Positions 56,526 to 64,000 of a DNA stretch of 64,000 nt are shown here, piece after piece (the stretch's first letter is position 1; each line of letters begins with the position of its first letter). The position numbers were made by a program, and so were the translations under genes. A model generated the notes under the pieces. That model saw nothing but the letters and a program-made list of their open reading frames with translations. It was not told the origin of the DNA and searched no databases. This stretch comes from Planctomycetota bacterium (lineage in GTDB: Bacteria > Planctomycetota > Phycisphaerae > Phycisphaerales > UBA1924), in NCBI GenBank assembly GCA_018242605.1, contig JAFEBP010000009.1, positions 1-64,000 of the forward strand, in the 5' to 3' direction.

Positions 56526-57761
56526 TCACGCACGCCGCGGCATCATCCGCCCCCCTGCCACCACCGTCCGGATCGGATCATCCCCGATCGCGTGCGCCAG
56601 GTCGCGTTCGTCCGTTGATCGCAGCATGAGCAGGTCCCCGCGCGCCCCCGGCACGATCGCCCCGCGCGAATCGTCGCCCAACAGGCTCGCCGGGTTGATC
56701 GTCGCCGCGACGATCGCCTCCTTGGGTGTGAGCCCGCAGAACCGCACCGCCAGCGCGATGGCCAGCGGCATCGACAGGCTCGGCGCGCTACCCGGATTGA
56801 AATTGCTCGCGATGCACACCGCGCCCCCCGCATCCACCACGCGCCGCAGGTCCGCGTACCGCCCGTCTGCCATGTGCAGTCCGCAGTACGGCAGCCCCAC
56901 CGCGAACGTGTCCGACTGCGCGAGATACTCCAGGTCCTCCGGCGTGCTCGCCTCCAGGTGGTCCACGCTCTTGGCCCCCAGCTTCACGGCCTCGCGCAGC
57001 ATCCCCAGCGAGTTGAACTGGTCCGCGTGCACCCGCACCGGGTGCCCCAGGCGCTGCGCCGCCCGAAGCAGTTTCAGCGTGTCCTCCACGCTCCACGCCC
57101 CCTGCTCGCAGAACGCGTCCACCGCCGCCCCCGGCAGCAGTTCGTGCACCGCGGGCAGCGTCTCTTCGATCGTCCGCTCCACGAACCCCGGCGCCGCGTT
57201 GTCGATCGCGTGCCCCAGCAGCGCCGTGGGCACGATCCCGATCGGCGACATCCTCTGGCTCGCCAGAATCGCCCGCAGCATCTTGAGTTCGTGTTCTTTC
57301 GTCAGCCCGTACCCGCTCTTGACTTCCATCAGGCAAGTGCCGTGAGATCTCGCAGCGCCCGCGTGCTCCGCCACAATCTCCGCCAGCGTGCGCTCCTTCT
57401 CCTCGCGCACGCTCCGCACCGTCGACATGATCCCCCCGCCCGAGGCGAGAATCTCCAGGTACGGCTCGCCCGCGATCCGCCGACACCATTCATCCAGCCG
57501 ATCCCCGCACCAGCACGCATGCGTGTGGCAATCCACGAACGCCGGCATCACCACCGCGCCCCGCGCGTCCACGGTGTACACACCCTCCAGGTCCGGCCCT
57601 TCCTCCTCCGCACGCCACACGGTCACGATCCGCCCATCGCGGATCAGCACCCCGCCCCGCGGGATGATGCCCAGGTCGCCCATCCCCATGCCGCGCCGGG
57701 GCCTGCGACCCGCCATCGTGAGCAGCCTCGCATCGGTGATCGCCAGGCAATCGTGCTTCAT
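56526..57761 (-). CDS. hutI: Imidazolonepropionase
   Basis: The 411-residue protein belongs to the amidohydrolase family, with metal-binding HTHACW in PAFVDCHTHACW, EVKSGYGL, HADQFNSLG and FNPGSAPSLSMPLA, the typical HutI set. It hydrolyses imidazolone-5-propionate to formimidoyl-glutamate in histidine degradation. Its ATG overlaps the hutG stop by 1 bp (TGATG), so the two are translated together. Confidence 0.93.
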   Translation of the reverse strand: MKHDCLAITDARLLTMAGRRPRRGMGMGDLGIIPRGGVLIRDGRIVTVWRAEEEGPDLEGVYTVDARGAVVMPAFVDCHTHACWCGDRLDEWCRRIAGEPYLEILASGGGIMSTVRSVREEKERTLAEIVAEHAGAARSHGTCLMEVKSGYGLTKEHELKMLRAILASQRMSPIGIVPTALLGHAIDNAAPGFVERTIEETLPAVHELLPGAAVDAFCEQGAWSVEDTLKLLRAAQRLGHPVRVHADQFNSLGMLREAVKLGAKSVDHLEASTPEDLEYLAQSDTFAVGLPYCGLHMADGRYADLRRVVDAGGAVCIASNFNPGSAPSLSMPLAIALAVRFCGLTPKEAIVAATINPASLLGDDSRGAIVPGARGDLLMLRSTDERDLAHAIGDDPIRTVVAGGRMMPRRA

Positions 57762-58708
57762 CAGGCGTACCTCGATGCGTTGAAGGCCCCCGGCCGTTCT
57801 CGGTGCGCCAGCCCCCGCAGAAACGTCAGGAACATGTGCGCCGCCACCCGCGCCGTGCGCTCCTGCGCATCGTGCGGCGGCGACAGCTCCATGATGTCAA
57901 AGCACGCCACCGACGGGCACCTCCCCGCCGCCAGCACCATCGATTCCACCTCTCGCGTCGACAGCCCCGCCGGATTCATCGCGCTCACCCCCGGCGCCGC
58001 CGACGCGTCCAGCACATCCAGGTCCAGGCTCACGAACCGCCGCGCGTCCGCATCCGCCGCCGGCGGAAACACCGCACCCGCCGCCCGCTGGCCCCCGTGC
58101 GCATCGAACCACTCAGTATGCTCGCGGCTGTTCACCAGCGGCGACAGCCCGATCACGTTCAGCACCGACACCCCGCACTCCTCAACCAGCCTGCGGAACG
58201 GCATCCCGCTCCCAACCTCTGCCCGCACATCCAGGTGCGCATCAAAGTACACCCCCTCGAACCGCGCGTGCGCCGACCTTGATCGCTCTTCCTGCACCAC
58301 TCCCCGCACGAACGCGTACGTCAGATCGTGCCCCCCGCCGATCCCCACCGGCAGCATCCCCATCGCCACGATCGCCCGCACCGCAGCGGTCACCCGCCGA
58401 TGCGTCTCCGTCAGCGCTGCGCCGTCATCGCCCGCCGCCGCTACCACGTCCCCCGCGTCAAACACCTTGGGGTAGTCAAAACCGTCCGGCGCCGCCACTC
58501 CATACTTCGCCAGCGCCTCGCGGAACGCCCGGGGCCCCTGCGCCGCCCCCGGCCGCCCGAAGTTGAGCCGCACCCCCAGATCATCCGGCATCCCCAGCAG
58601 CGCCACGCGGCAGTTCTCAGGACTCTTCGCGATTCCCCACGCAAACCGCCGCGAACTGATGTCCGCGGGCCACGAATACGGCGTGCAGTTGGGGATCGGC
58701 CACGGCAT
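57761..58708 (-). CDS. hutG: Formimidoylglutamase (arginase family)
   Basis: The 315-residue protein has the manganese-binding motifs of the ureohydrolase family: GIGGGHDLTYA, VYFDAHLDVR and FVSLDLDVLDAS. The pairing with hutI points to formimidoylglutamase, the last step of the histidine route, rather than agmatinase or arginase. The other hut genes (hutH, hutU) are not in this window. Divergent from hflX with a 60-bp gap. Confidence 0.85.
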   Translation of the reverse strand: MPWPIPNCTPYSWPADISSRRFAWGIAKSPENCRVALLGMPDDLGVRLNFGRPGAAQGPRAFREALAKYGVAAPDGFDYPKVFDAGDVVAAAGDDGAALTETHRRVTAAVRAIVAMGMLPVGIGGGHDLTYAFVRGVVQEERSRSAHARFEGVYFDAHLDVRAEVGSGMPFRRLVEECGVSVLNVIGLSPLVNSREHTEWFDAHGGQRAAGAVFPPAADADARRFVSLDLDVLDASAAPGVSAMNPAGLSTREVESMVLAAGRCPSVACFDIMELSPPHDAQERTARVAAHMFLTFLRGLAHRERPGAFNASRYA

Positions 58709-58768
58709 GACGGATTATTCCACGGCGGCGCGTGCCGCGGCGCGGGCGGCCAACAATCAACCACACGA

Positions 58769-60208
58769 ATGGCAAAAGAACGCACAGAACTTCAAGTCCA
58801 GTCCGAGCGGGTCATCCTGGCGGCCGTCTGGCTCCCCGAGGGTGGGCATGATCCCCAGGACCCCTTCGGCGAACTGCGGTCGCTCGCCGAACAGGCCGGC
58901 GCCACGGTGGTGGGCGAAATTTCCCAGCGCCTCGAACGCCCCGTCGCCGCCACGTACATGGGCAGCGGCAAGGTGCAGGAGCTCAAGGCTCTGTGCGAGG
59001 AACTCTCCGCCAACACCGTGATCTTCGATCACGACCTGTCCCCGAAGCAGATCGGCAACCTCGAGAAGGAAACCCTCCGCAAGATCGTCGACCGCAGCGA
59101 ACTCATCCTCGACATCTTCGCCAGCCGCGCCGCCACCTCCGAGGCCAAGCTCCAGGTCGAGCTCGCCCAGCTCGAATACACCGCCCCCCGCCTCAAGGCC
59201 ATGTGGAGCCACCTGGAACGCATCTCCGGCGGCATCGGCTCCCGCGGCCCGGGCGAGCAGCAGTTGGAAATCGACCGCCGCCTCATCGCCGCCCGAAAGC
59301 TCGACCTCCAGCGCGAACTCCAGCAGATCCAGGCCCGCAAACGCCGCGAAGTCGCCGCCCGCAAGAGCAAGCACTTCACCGTCGGCATCGTCGGGTACAC
59401 CAACGCCGGCAAATCCACCCTCTTCAACACCCTGACCAGCGGCGGCGCTTACGCCGACAACCGCCTCTTCGCCACCCTCATGACCCGCACCCGCGAGTGG
59501 CCCCTGGGCGGCGGCGTCAACGCCATGCTCTCCGACACCGTCGGCTTCGTCCGCGACATCCCCCACCACCTCGTCGCCTCCTTCCGCGCCACCCTCGAAG
59601 AAGCCACCCACGCCGACCTGCTCTTCATCGTCCTGGACGTCTCCGACCCCGCGGCGGAACTCCAGTACAAGGTCGTCACCACCGTGCTCGACGAACTCGA
59701 AGAAGAACTCCGCGAGAGCCTGCACGACGAAGACAAGTACTGGTCACCCCCCAAGCGCATCCTGCTGCTCAACAAGGTCGACCGCCTCCGCGACGCCTCC
59801 GAGATCCTCGTCTGGCAGCGCAAGGTGCCCGGCAGCCTGCCCATCAGCGCCATCGGCGGCGACGACTCCCGCAACGGCCTGCCCCAACTCGCCGCCCTCG
59901 CCCGCGCCGCCGCCCTGGGTGACATCGGCGAGTTCGACGTCACCGTCCCCCTCAGCGATTCCAAGACCATCCACCTCATCGAGTCCCGCGGCGAGGTGAT
60001 CGACCGAACATACACCGACTCAGCGGTGCGATTGCGGGCCAAAATCGGCCGCCGTCAGCTGGCCCAAATGCGTTCCGCCGGTGCCCAACTTCAGTTGGCC
60101 ACCCCGGAAGGCGAAGAAGTAGTCCTGGAAGCCCTGCCCGGCCAACCACCCCCCAAATCCGGATGGACTTCGGATCGGAGTGGACAACCGCCGCTGGCTA
60201 CGCCATAA
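58769..60208 (+). CDS. hflX: Ribosome-associated GTPase HflX
   Basis: The 479-residue protein has the N-terminal HflX domain (YMGSGKVQELKALCEELSAN, then FDHDLSPKQIGNLE and RISGGIGSRGPGEQQLE). The GTPase domain follows with G1 GYTNAGKSTLFN, the switch segment FATLMTRTREW, G3 DTVGF and G4 NKVDR. HflX splits stalled 70S ribosomes under stress. The C-terminal tail is Pro/Ser-rich and about 30 residues longer than usual. The frame is open upstream but MAKERTELQVQSERVILAAV is the natural start. Confidence 0.95.
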   Translation: MAKERTELQVQSERVILAAVWLPEGGHDPQDPFGELRSLAEQAGATVVGEISQRLERPVAATYMGSGKVQELKALCEELSANTVIFDHDLSPKQIGNLEKETLRKIVDRSELILDIFASRAATSEAKLQVELAQLEYTAPRLKAMWSHLERISGGIGSRGPGEQQLEIDRRLIAARKLDLQRELQQIQARKRREVAARKSKHFTVGIVGYTNAGKSTLFNTLTSGGAYADNRLFATLMTRTREWPLGGGVNAMLSDTVGFVRDIPHHLVASFRATLEEATHADLLFIVLDVSDPAAELQYKVVTTVLDELEEELRESLHDEDKYWSPPKRILLLNKVDRLRDASEILVWQRKVPGSLPISAIGGDDSRNGLPQLAALARAAALGDIGEFDVTVPLSDSKTIHLIESRGEVIDRTYTDSAVRLRAKIGRRQLAQMRSAGAQLQLATPEGEEVVLEALPGQPPPKSGWTSDRSGQPPLATP

Positions 60209-60234
60209 TTAAGGCCGCGGAAATCGCGGCGACC

Positions 60235-60306
60235 GCCACTTTAGCTCAGCGGTAGAGCGATGCTTTCGTAAAGCATAGGTCCAGGGTTCAAATCCCTGAA
60301 GTGGCT
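60235..60306 (+). tRNA. tRNA-Thr (anticodon CGT)
   Basis: A complete 72-nt cloverleaf: acceptor GCCACTT with AAGTGGC, D-arm AGCTCAGCGGTAGAGC, anticodon stem ATGCT/AGCAT closing TTCGTAA (anticodon CGT, reads ACG), T-arm CAGGG-TTCAAAT-CCCTG, discriminator T. CCA is not encoded. It lies 26 bp after hflX. Confidence 0.94.
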
Positions 60307-60703
60307 TTGAGTTTGCCCAGTAAAACGAGAGCAAACCTACTCCCTGCCAAAGTCGATCTTCGAACGTCACCGCGCTCTTGGCGGCAGTTCTTCGCGTCCC
60401 CCCACGGACGGCACAACGCCGGATGCACGCCGCGAACGGGCAACGATCAACTCAACACCATGGCCGTTAGCCTTCGGTTTGCTTCATGGGCACTCCGGAC
60501 GCACCCTCACTCGGATCTGCCCCGCGATGAACGGCCACCTTTACAGCAGGGAGCCTTCGCTTATCGGCGTTCCTACCGCCGTTCGGTGGAACCACTCCTT
60601 TCCCTGGGCGTCCATTGTCGATGGAGAGAGGAAGGGGCAACCCCGGTCGCCCCGGCTCGGTACCATTCTCCTGTCGGCGACCTTCTTTCGTAAGGATTCA
60701 CGC
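60307..60703 (+). other. Long leader/intergenic region with one clear hairpin
   Basis: No convincing gene is seen in these 397 bp between tRNA-Thr and the secreted protein at 60704. One bulged hairpin stands out: GTTCC and ACCG pair with CGGT and GGAAC at 60569-60592. The last 100 bp are GC-rich with further short inverted repeats (CCATTGTCGATGG, 60611-60623). It may be a structured 5' leader or only spacer. Confidence 0.4.
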
Positions 60704-61639
60704 ATGGCGAACAACTCGGCTCAACTCGGGCGTCTGGCATTCTCCGCCGCCGCGGCACTCTCCGTGTGCGGCGCTGCGCTCGGTCAGAGCACCCCCGCCG
60801 CGACGCCCCCCGCCCCGGTGTCTTCCCAGCCCGTCGCCCGCAGCACCGGCATCCCCCAGCGCGACACGCTGATCAAGATGCAGCGCATGGTGACCATCAC
60901 CTTCACCGATACGCGCATGGAAGACGCGATGAAGTTCATCGCCGAGGTCACCGGCGCCGACATCGACCCCATGTGGGCCGACGACCAGAACACCTCAGGC
61001 CTCGACAAGGACAAGACCATCAACCTCAAGATCGAGAAGCGCACCGCGCTCGACACCCTTGAGAAGATCCTGGAGAAGGCCACCACCGACTCCACCGGTG
61101 CCGGCGGCAACACCTGGCAGCTCTCCGAGTCCGGAACGCTCCAGGCCGGCCCCCGCGAGCGCCTCAACAAGTTCAAGCGCGTCGAGCTCTACTCCGTCAA
61201 GGACCTCCTCCTCGACATCCCCAACTACGCCGACGCACCCCAGTTCGACCTCCAGAGCGTGCTGCAGAGCGCGGGCCAGGGCGGCGGCGGCAACCAGAGC
61301 CCCTTCCGCGAAACCGGCACGCAGAACCAGGGCCTCCAGACCAAGCCCCTGCAGGAACGCATCGACGACCTCATCAAGATCCTCACCGAACTCGTTGAAC
61401 CCGAGCAGTGGCAGGAAAACGGCGGCGACGGCGCCAGCATGCGGTACTACCAGGGCAGCCTCATCGTCAACGGCCCGGACTACGTCCACCGCCAGTTGGC
61501 CGGTTACCCCTACTGGTCCCAGCACGCCACCCGCGTCGCCTTCGTCAACAAGCGCCGCTACGTCACCCTCGGCGTCGACACGGCCCTCGCCGGCCTCAGC
61601 GGCATCGAGAACCAGCCCGTGACCATCCCGCCCAAGTAA
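60704..61639 (+). CDS. Secreted STN/secretin-N-like protein
   Basis: The product is 311 residues from the ATG at 60704 with AAGGA 7 nt upstream. It has a signal peptide (FSAAAALSVCGAALG-QS). The core has a short domain of secretin/TonB N-terminal type (VTITFTDTRMEDAMKFIAEV, then INLKIEKRTALDTLEKIL). It continues with a Gly/Gln-rich loop, the WQENGGDGASMRYYQGSLIV motif shared with the products of 45612 and 50975, and YVTLGVDTALAGLSG. Expected in the periplasm; no membrane barrel, so not a complete secretin. Confidence 0.75.
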   Translation: MANNSAQLGRLAFSAAAALSVCGAALGQSTPAATPPAPVSSQPVARSTGIPQRDTLIKMQRMVTITFTDTRMEDAMKFIAEVTGADIDPMWADDQNTSGLDKDKTINLKIEKRTALDTLEKILEKATTDSTGAGGNTWQLSESGTLQAGPRERLNKFKRVELYSVKDLLLDIPNYADAPQFDLQSVLQSAGQGGGGNQSPFRETGTQNQGLQTKPLQERIDDLIKILTELVEPEQWQENGGDGASMRYYQGSLIVNGPDYVHRQLAGYPYWSQHATRVAFVNKRRYVTLGVDTALAGLSGIENQPVTIPPK

Positions 61640-61669
61640 TCCCCGCTTCCAAAGTCCCTTCCTCTGAAC

Positions 61670-61698
61670 GCCGCGGCACGTTGCCGCGGCATTTTTTT
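61670..61698 (+). terminator. Strong intrinsic terminator
   Basis: A perfect 9-bp stem, GCCGCGGCA (61670-61678) with TGCCGCGGC (61682-61690), closes a 3-nt loop and is followed by ATTTTTTT. It ends the transcript of the gene at 60704, close to the convergent kinase gene. Confidence 0.93.
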
Positions 61699-61705
61699 CG
61701 CGCCA

Positions 61706-64000
61706 TCACTTCGCCTTCGCCGCCGCGATCAGCGCCTCCGCCACCGCTTTGTCGTGCGCATCAGGCAACGCCGCCGCGGCCAGATCAATCGCCTCCGGCC
61801 CGTGCCCCCGCTGATCCATCGAAACCCCCGCCAGCGCCAAGTTCGCGAAGAACGCCGCACGCCGCGGGTGCTTCGGCGGCGCCAACGCCTCGCGCTCGCC
61901 CCACATCATCCCCAACACTCCCTGCGGACCCGCCTCCACCCCCGCCGCCTTGGCTTCCGCCGCGACCCGCTCGAGCAACTTGAGCGTCGTGGGCAGTTCG
62001 TCCACCTTGGCCACCATCATCCGGATGCGCGCCGAAGCGAGCGCCCACCGCTTCCACTGCTCCCCGTGCCCCGGCCAATCCGCGTAGGTCATCCGCAGAA
62101 TCTTGACCGCCTGCTCCGTCGCCCAGTTGAGGTCATCGAACGTGGCCACGCACGCCTCGTACCCCTTCATCCCGTACCGCTCGGCCTCCTCGAAGCGTTT
62201 GGCCTGCCGCATCGCGTCCGCCGCGCTCACCGCGCTGAACGCCCGCGCCGGGTGCCCCGGCGGAAACGTCCGCTCCGCCGCTTCGGGCAGGCCCGTCGCG
62301 ATCGCGGCCGCTTCATCAATCCTCCCGGACTTTGAAAGCAGGTTCATCAGGTTGCTGCGTGCAGAGAGCGAGCTCTCATGATCCGGGCCGTAGACCTTCT
62401 GGCTTCGCTCCGCCAGTTGCCGCGTGATCTCCAGCGCCGCGGCCATGTCCCCCTTGGCCATCTCGCTGCTCTGCAGCCACGTGAGCATGCTCATCATCGT
62501 GAAGTCATCGTGCGCCGGCGCGCGCTCCGCCTGCGAGATCCCCTCCCGCAGCAGCGCGATCGCCTCGTCGTGCCGCCCCACCATCGAATACGTCGCCCCC
62601 AGCACGTTGATCACCCCCACCAGCACCGGGTCTCCGGGCGCCAGCACCCGCCTCGCCCGCGCCATCGCGTCCTCGCCGATCCTGAGCGATCCCTCGTGGT
62701 CTTGTACGCCCCGCGCCGCATCCGCCATGATCGACAGCGCCTCGATGGTCTTGCCATCGTCCTTGCCGCCTGTTTTCTCCAGCAGCGGCACCGCCAACTC
62801 CAGCTGCGCAAAGCTCTCCTTGGGCTTGCCCAGTTTCATCAGCACCCGCGCCAGGTCGCACCGCACCTCCGCCTCGACCTCCGGGAGTTCCGCGAATCGC
62901 TCGTGCAGGCCCTCCGCCGCGTGCGTCAGCACGTCCATCATCTTCACTTCATACCCCATCCGCTCCGGCGCCGCGGCCATCAGCAGCCCGTTGATCATGT
63001 ACCCCCGCACCGCCAAACTCAGCTCCGCTTCCTTCGCCGCCCGCTCCCTCGCCCGCTGTGCCCCGATGAACAGCACCGTGCCCACGATCAACCCGGCGAT
63101 CGCCGCCAGCACCGCCGCGCCCGACGCCACCACCAACCCTCGATTGCGCCGCGCGAACTTCGCCAGTTGATACGCCACCGTCGGCGATCTTGCCAGAATC
63201 GGCTCGTTCCGCACGTACCGCCGGATGTCCTCCGCCAGCGCCGCCGCCGTCGCGTACCGCTCCTCCTTGTTCTTCGCCATCGCCTTGCCGACGATCGTCG
63301 CCAGATCCCGGTCGATCCTGACGCCCGCCGCCGACCGCATCGGCGCCGGCTCGTCATCGCGGATGATCCGCGCCGCCTCCGCGATCGACTTCGTGAGCAC
63401 GTCGTACGGCAGCCGCCCCGCCAGCAACTCGAACAGCATCACCCCGATCGCGTACACGTCCGTCCGCATGTCGATCGCTTCCGGATCGCCCGCCAGTTGC
63501 TCGGGGCTCATGTACGCGATGGTCCCCACGACCAGCCCCTGCTCCGTCAGCGCCGTCTGCTGTCCGTCCGGCTCCAGCAGCCGCGCCACGCCGAAGTCCA
63601 GGATCTTGGGCTGCACGCCCGCCGCGCCCGCCCGCGAATCCCCGCCCTCCCCCGACGCCTCATCGATCAGGATGTTCGATGGCTTCAGGTCCCGATGGAT
63701 CACCCCACGCGTGTGCGCATGCTGCACCGCGTCCGCGATCCTCGCCACCAGCTCCAGCCTCGCCGCCGGCGTCGGCTCCTTCGTCCGCACGTACTCGTCC
63801 AGCCGCGGCCCGCGGATGTACTCCATCGCGAAGTACGACACGCTCCCGCTCGCCGTCGCCGCCTCCCCCGCGTCGTAGATCCGTGCGATCCCCGGGTGCT
63901 CCAGCCGCCCCAGCACCCGGATCTCCCGCGAGAAGCGGCTGTCCAGCGATGCCGAGCCCGCGCCCAAGCCACCACGAAGGATCTTGAGCGCCACCTCGCG
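61706..64000 (-). CDS. Ser/Thr protein kinase with TPR-like repeats (5' end cut off)
   Basis: At least 764 residues are in the window; the start lies beyond the right edge. The frame enters at REVALKIL, so the glycine loop is outside but the ATP-binding Lys is present. HRDLKPSN, LDFGVARLL and GTIAYMSPEQ show a complete active kinase core. One membrane helix follows (LVVASGAAVLAAIAGLIVGTV). The rest is helical with TPR-like pairs (DHEGSLRIGEDAMARARRVL, then GRHDEAIALLREGISQAE). It differs from the WD40 kinases at 13681 and 20964 in its sensor part. Whether a sigma gene precedes it cannot be seen here. Confidence 0.92.
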   Translation of the reverse strand, partial: REVALKILRGGLGAGSASLDSRFSREIRVLGRLEHPGIARIYDAGEAATASGSVSYFAMEYIRGPRLDEYVRTKEPTPAARLELVARIADAVQHAHTRGVIHRDLKPSNILIDEASGEGGDSRAGAAGVQPKILDFGVARLLEPDGQQTALTEQGLVVGTIAYMSPEQLAGDPEAIDMRTDVYAIGVMLFELLAGRLPYDVLTKSIAEAARIIRDDEPAPMRSAAGVRIDRDLATIVGKAMAKNKEERYATAAALAEDIRRYVRNEPILARSPTVAYQLAKFARRNRGLVVASGAAVLAAIAGLIVGTVLFIGAQRARERAAKEAELSLAVRGYMINGLLMAAAPERMGYEVKMMDVLTHAAEGLHERFAELPEVEAEVRCDLARVLMKLGKPKESFAQLELAVPLLEKTGGKDDGKTIEALSIMADAARGVQDHEGSLRIGEDAMARARRVLAPGDPVLVGVINVLGATYSMVGRHDEAIALLREGISQAERAPAHDDFTMMSMLTWLQSSEMAKGDMAAALEITRQLAERSQKVYGPDHESSLSARSNLMNLLSKSGRIDEAAAIATGLPEAAERTFPPGHPARAFSAVSAADAMRQAKRFEEAERYGMKGYEACVATFDDLNWATEQAVKILRMTYADWPGHGEQWKRWALASARIRMMVAKVDELPTTLKLLERVAAEAKAAGVEAGPQGVLGMMWGEREALAPPKHPRRAAFFANLALAGVSMDQRGHGPEAIDLAAAALPDAHDKAVAEALIAAAKAK

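Overview
The window looks like a chromosomal segment from a planctomycete, most likely class Phycisphaerae. The reasons are high GC, two ECF sigma factor genes each overlapping a Ser/Thr-kinase-WD40 gene, secreted proteins ending in two EF-hand/dockerin-like repeats (NQDGGIDGADV type), a PEP-CTERM-like tail, and housekeeping genes scattered singly instead of in long operons. The taxonomic call is an inference from gene content; no rRNA is present.

Layout. 1-302: a tandem array of three hairpins with covarying stems and an invariant loop, the last followed by a T-run. 499-6157: secreted or lipid-anchored proteins, including a tail-fibre-like protein and a dockerin-like protein. 6230-8947: an RlmI-like rRNA methyltransferase and release factor 3. 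9058-24656: two tandem modules of the same design. Each has two secreted-protein genes on the minus strand, the distal one collagen-like, divergent from an ECF sigma gene that overlaps a kinase-WD40 gene by 8 bp. 24739-28958: a DUF4132 giant protein with a small partner. 29169-36154: membrane pyrophosphatase, ribosomal protein bS21, an EEP-family phosphohydrolase and a large beta-helix dockerin-like protein. 36392-43229: tRNA-Arg, a small conserved protein, a TolC-like lipoprotein, another dockerin-like protein and a UvrD-type helicase-nuclease.

43311-45208 is a complete IS1595-family element with 18-bp perfect terminal repeats, an 8-bp target duplication and passenger ORFs. It lies just upstream of the promoter of a padR gene. 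45256-52453: a PadR/HAAS-type operon, tyrS, a Gfo/Idh-like protein, a PEP-CTERM-like protein and a zinc-ribbon membrane protein. 52578-61698: gatB, an outer-membrane barrel, an M24 peptidase, the histidine-degradation pair hutG-hutI, hflX, tRNA-Thr and a small periplasmic protein with a strong terminator. From 61706 to the right edge runs a Ser/Thr kinase with TPR-like repeats, cut by the window end.

Working picture. The most distinctive content is the duplicated block at 9462-24656. I infer that each sigma/kinase pair senses a signal and controls the divergent surface-protein genes; the sequence shows the arrangement but not the regulation. Starts were chosen from visible ribosome binding sites, signal peptides and overlaps. 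No database search was possible, so family names rest on motif recognition.
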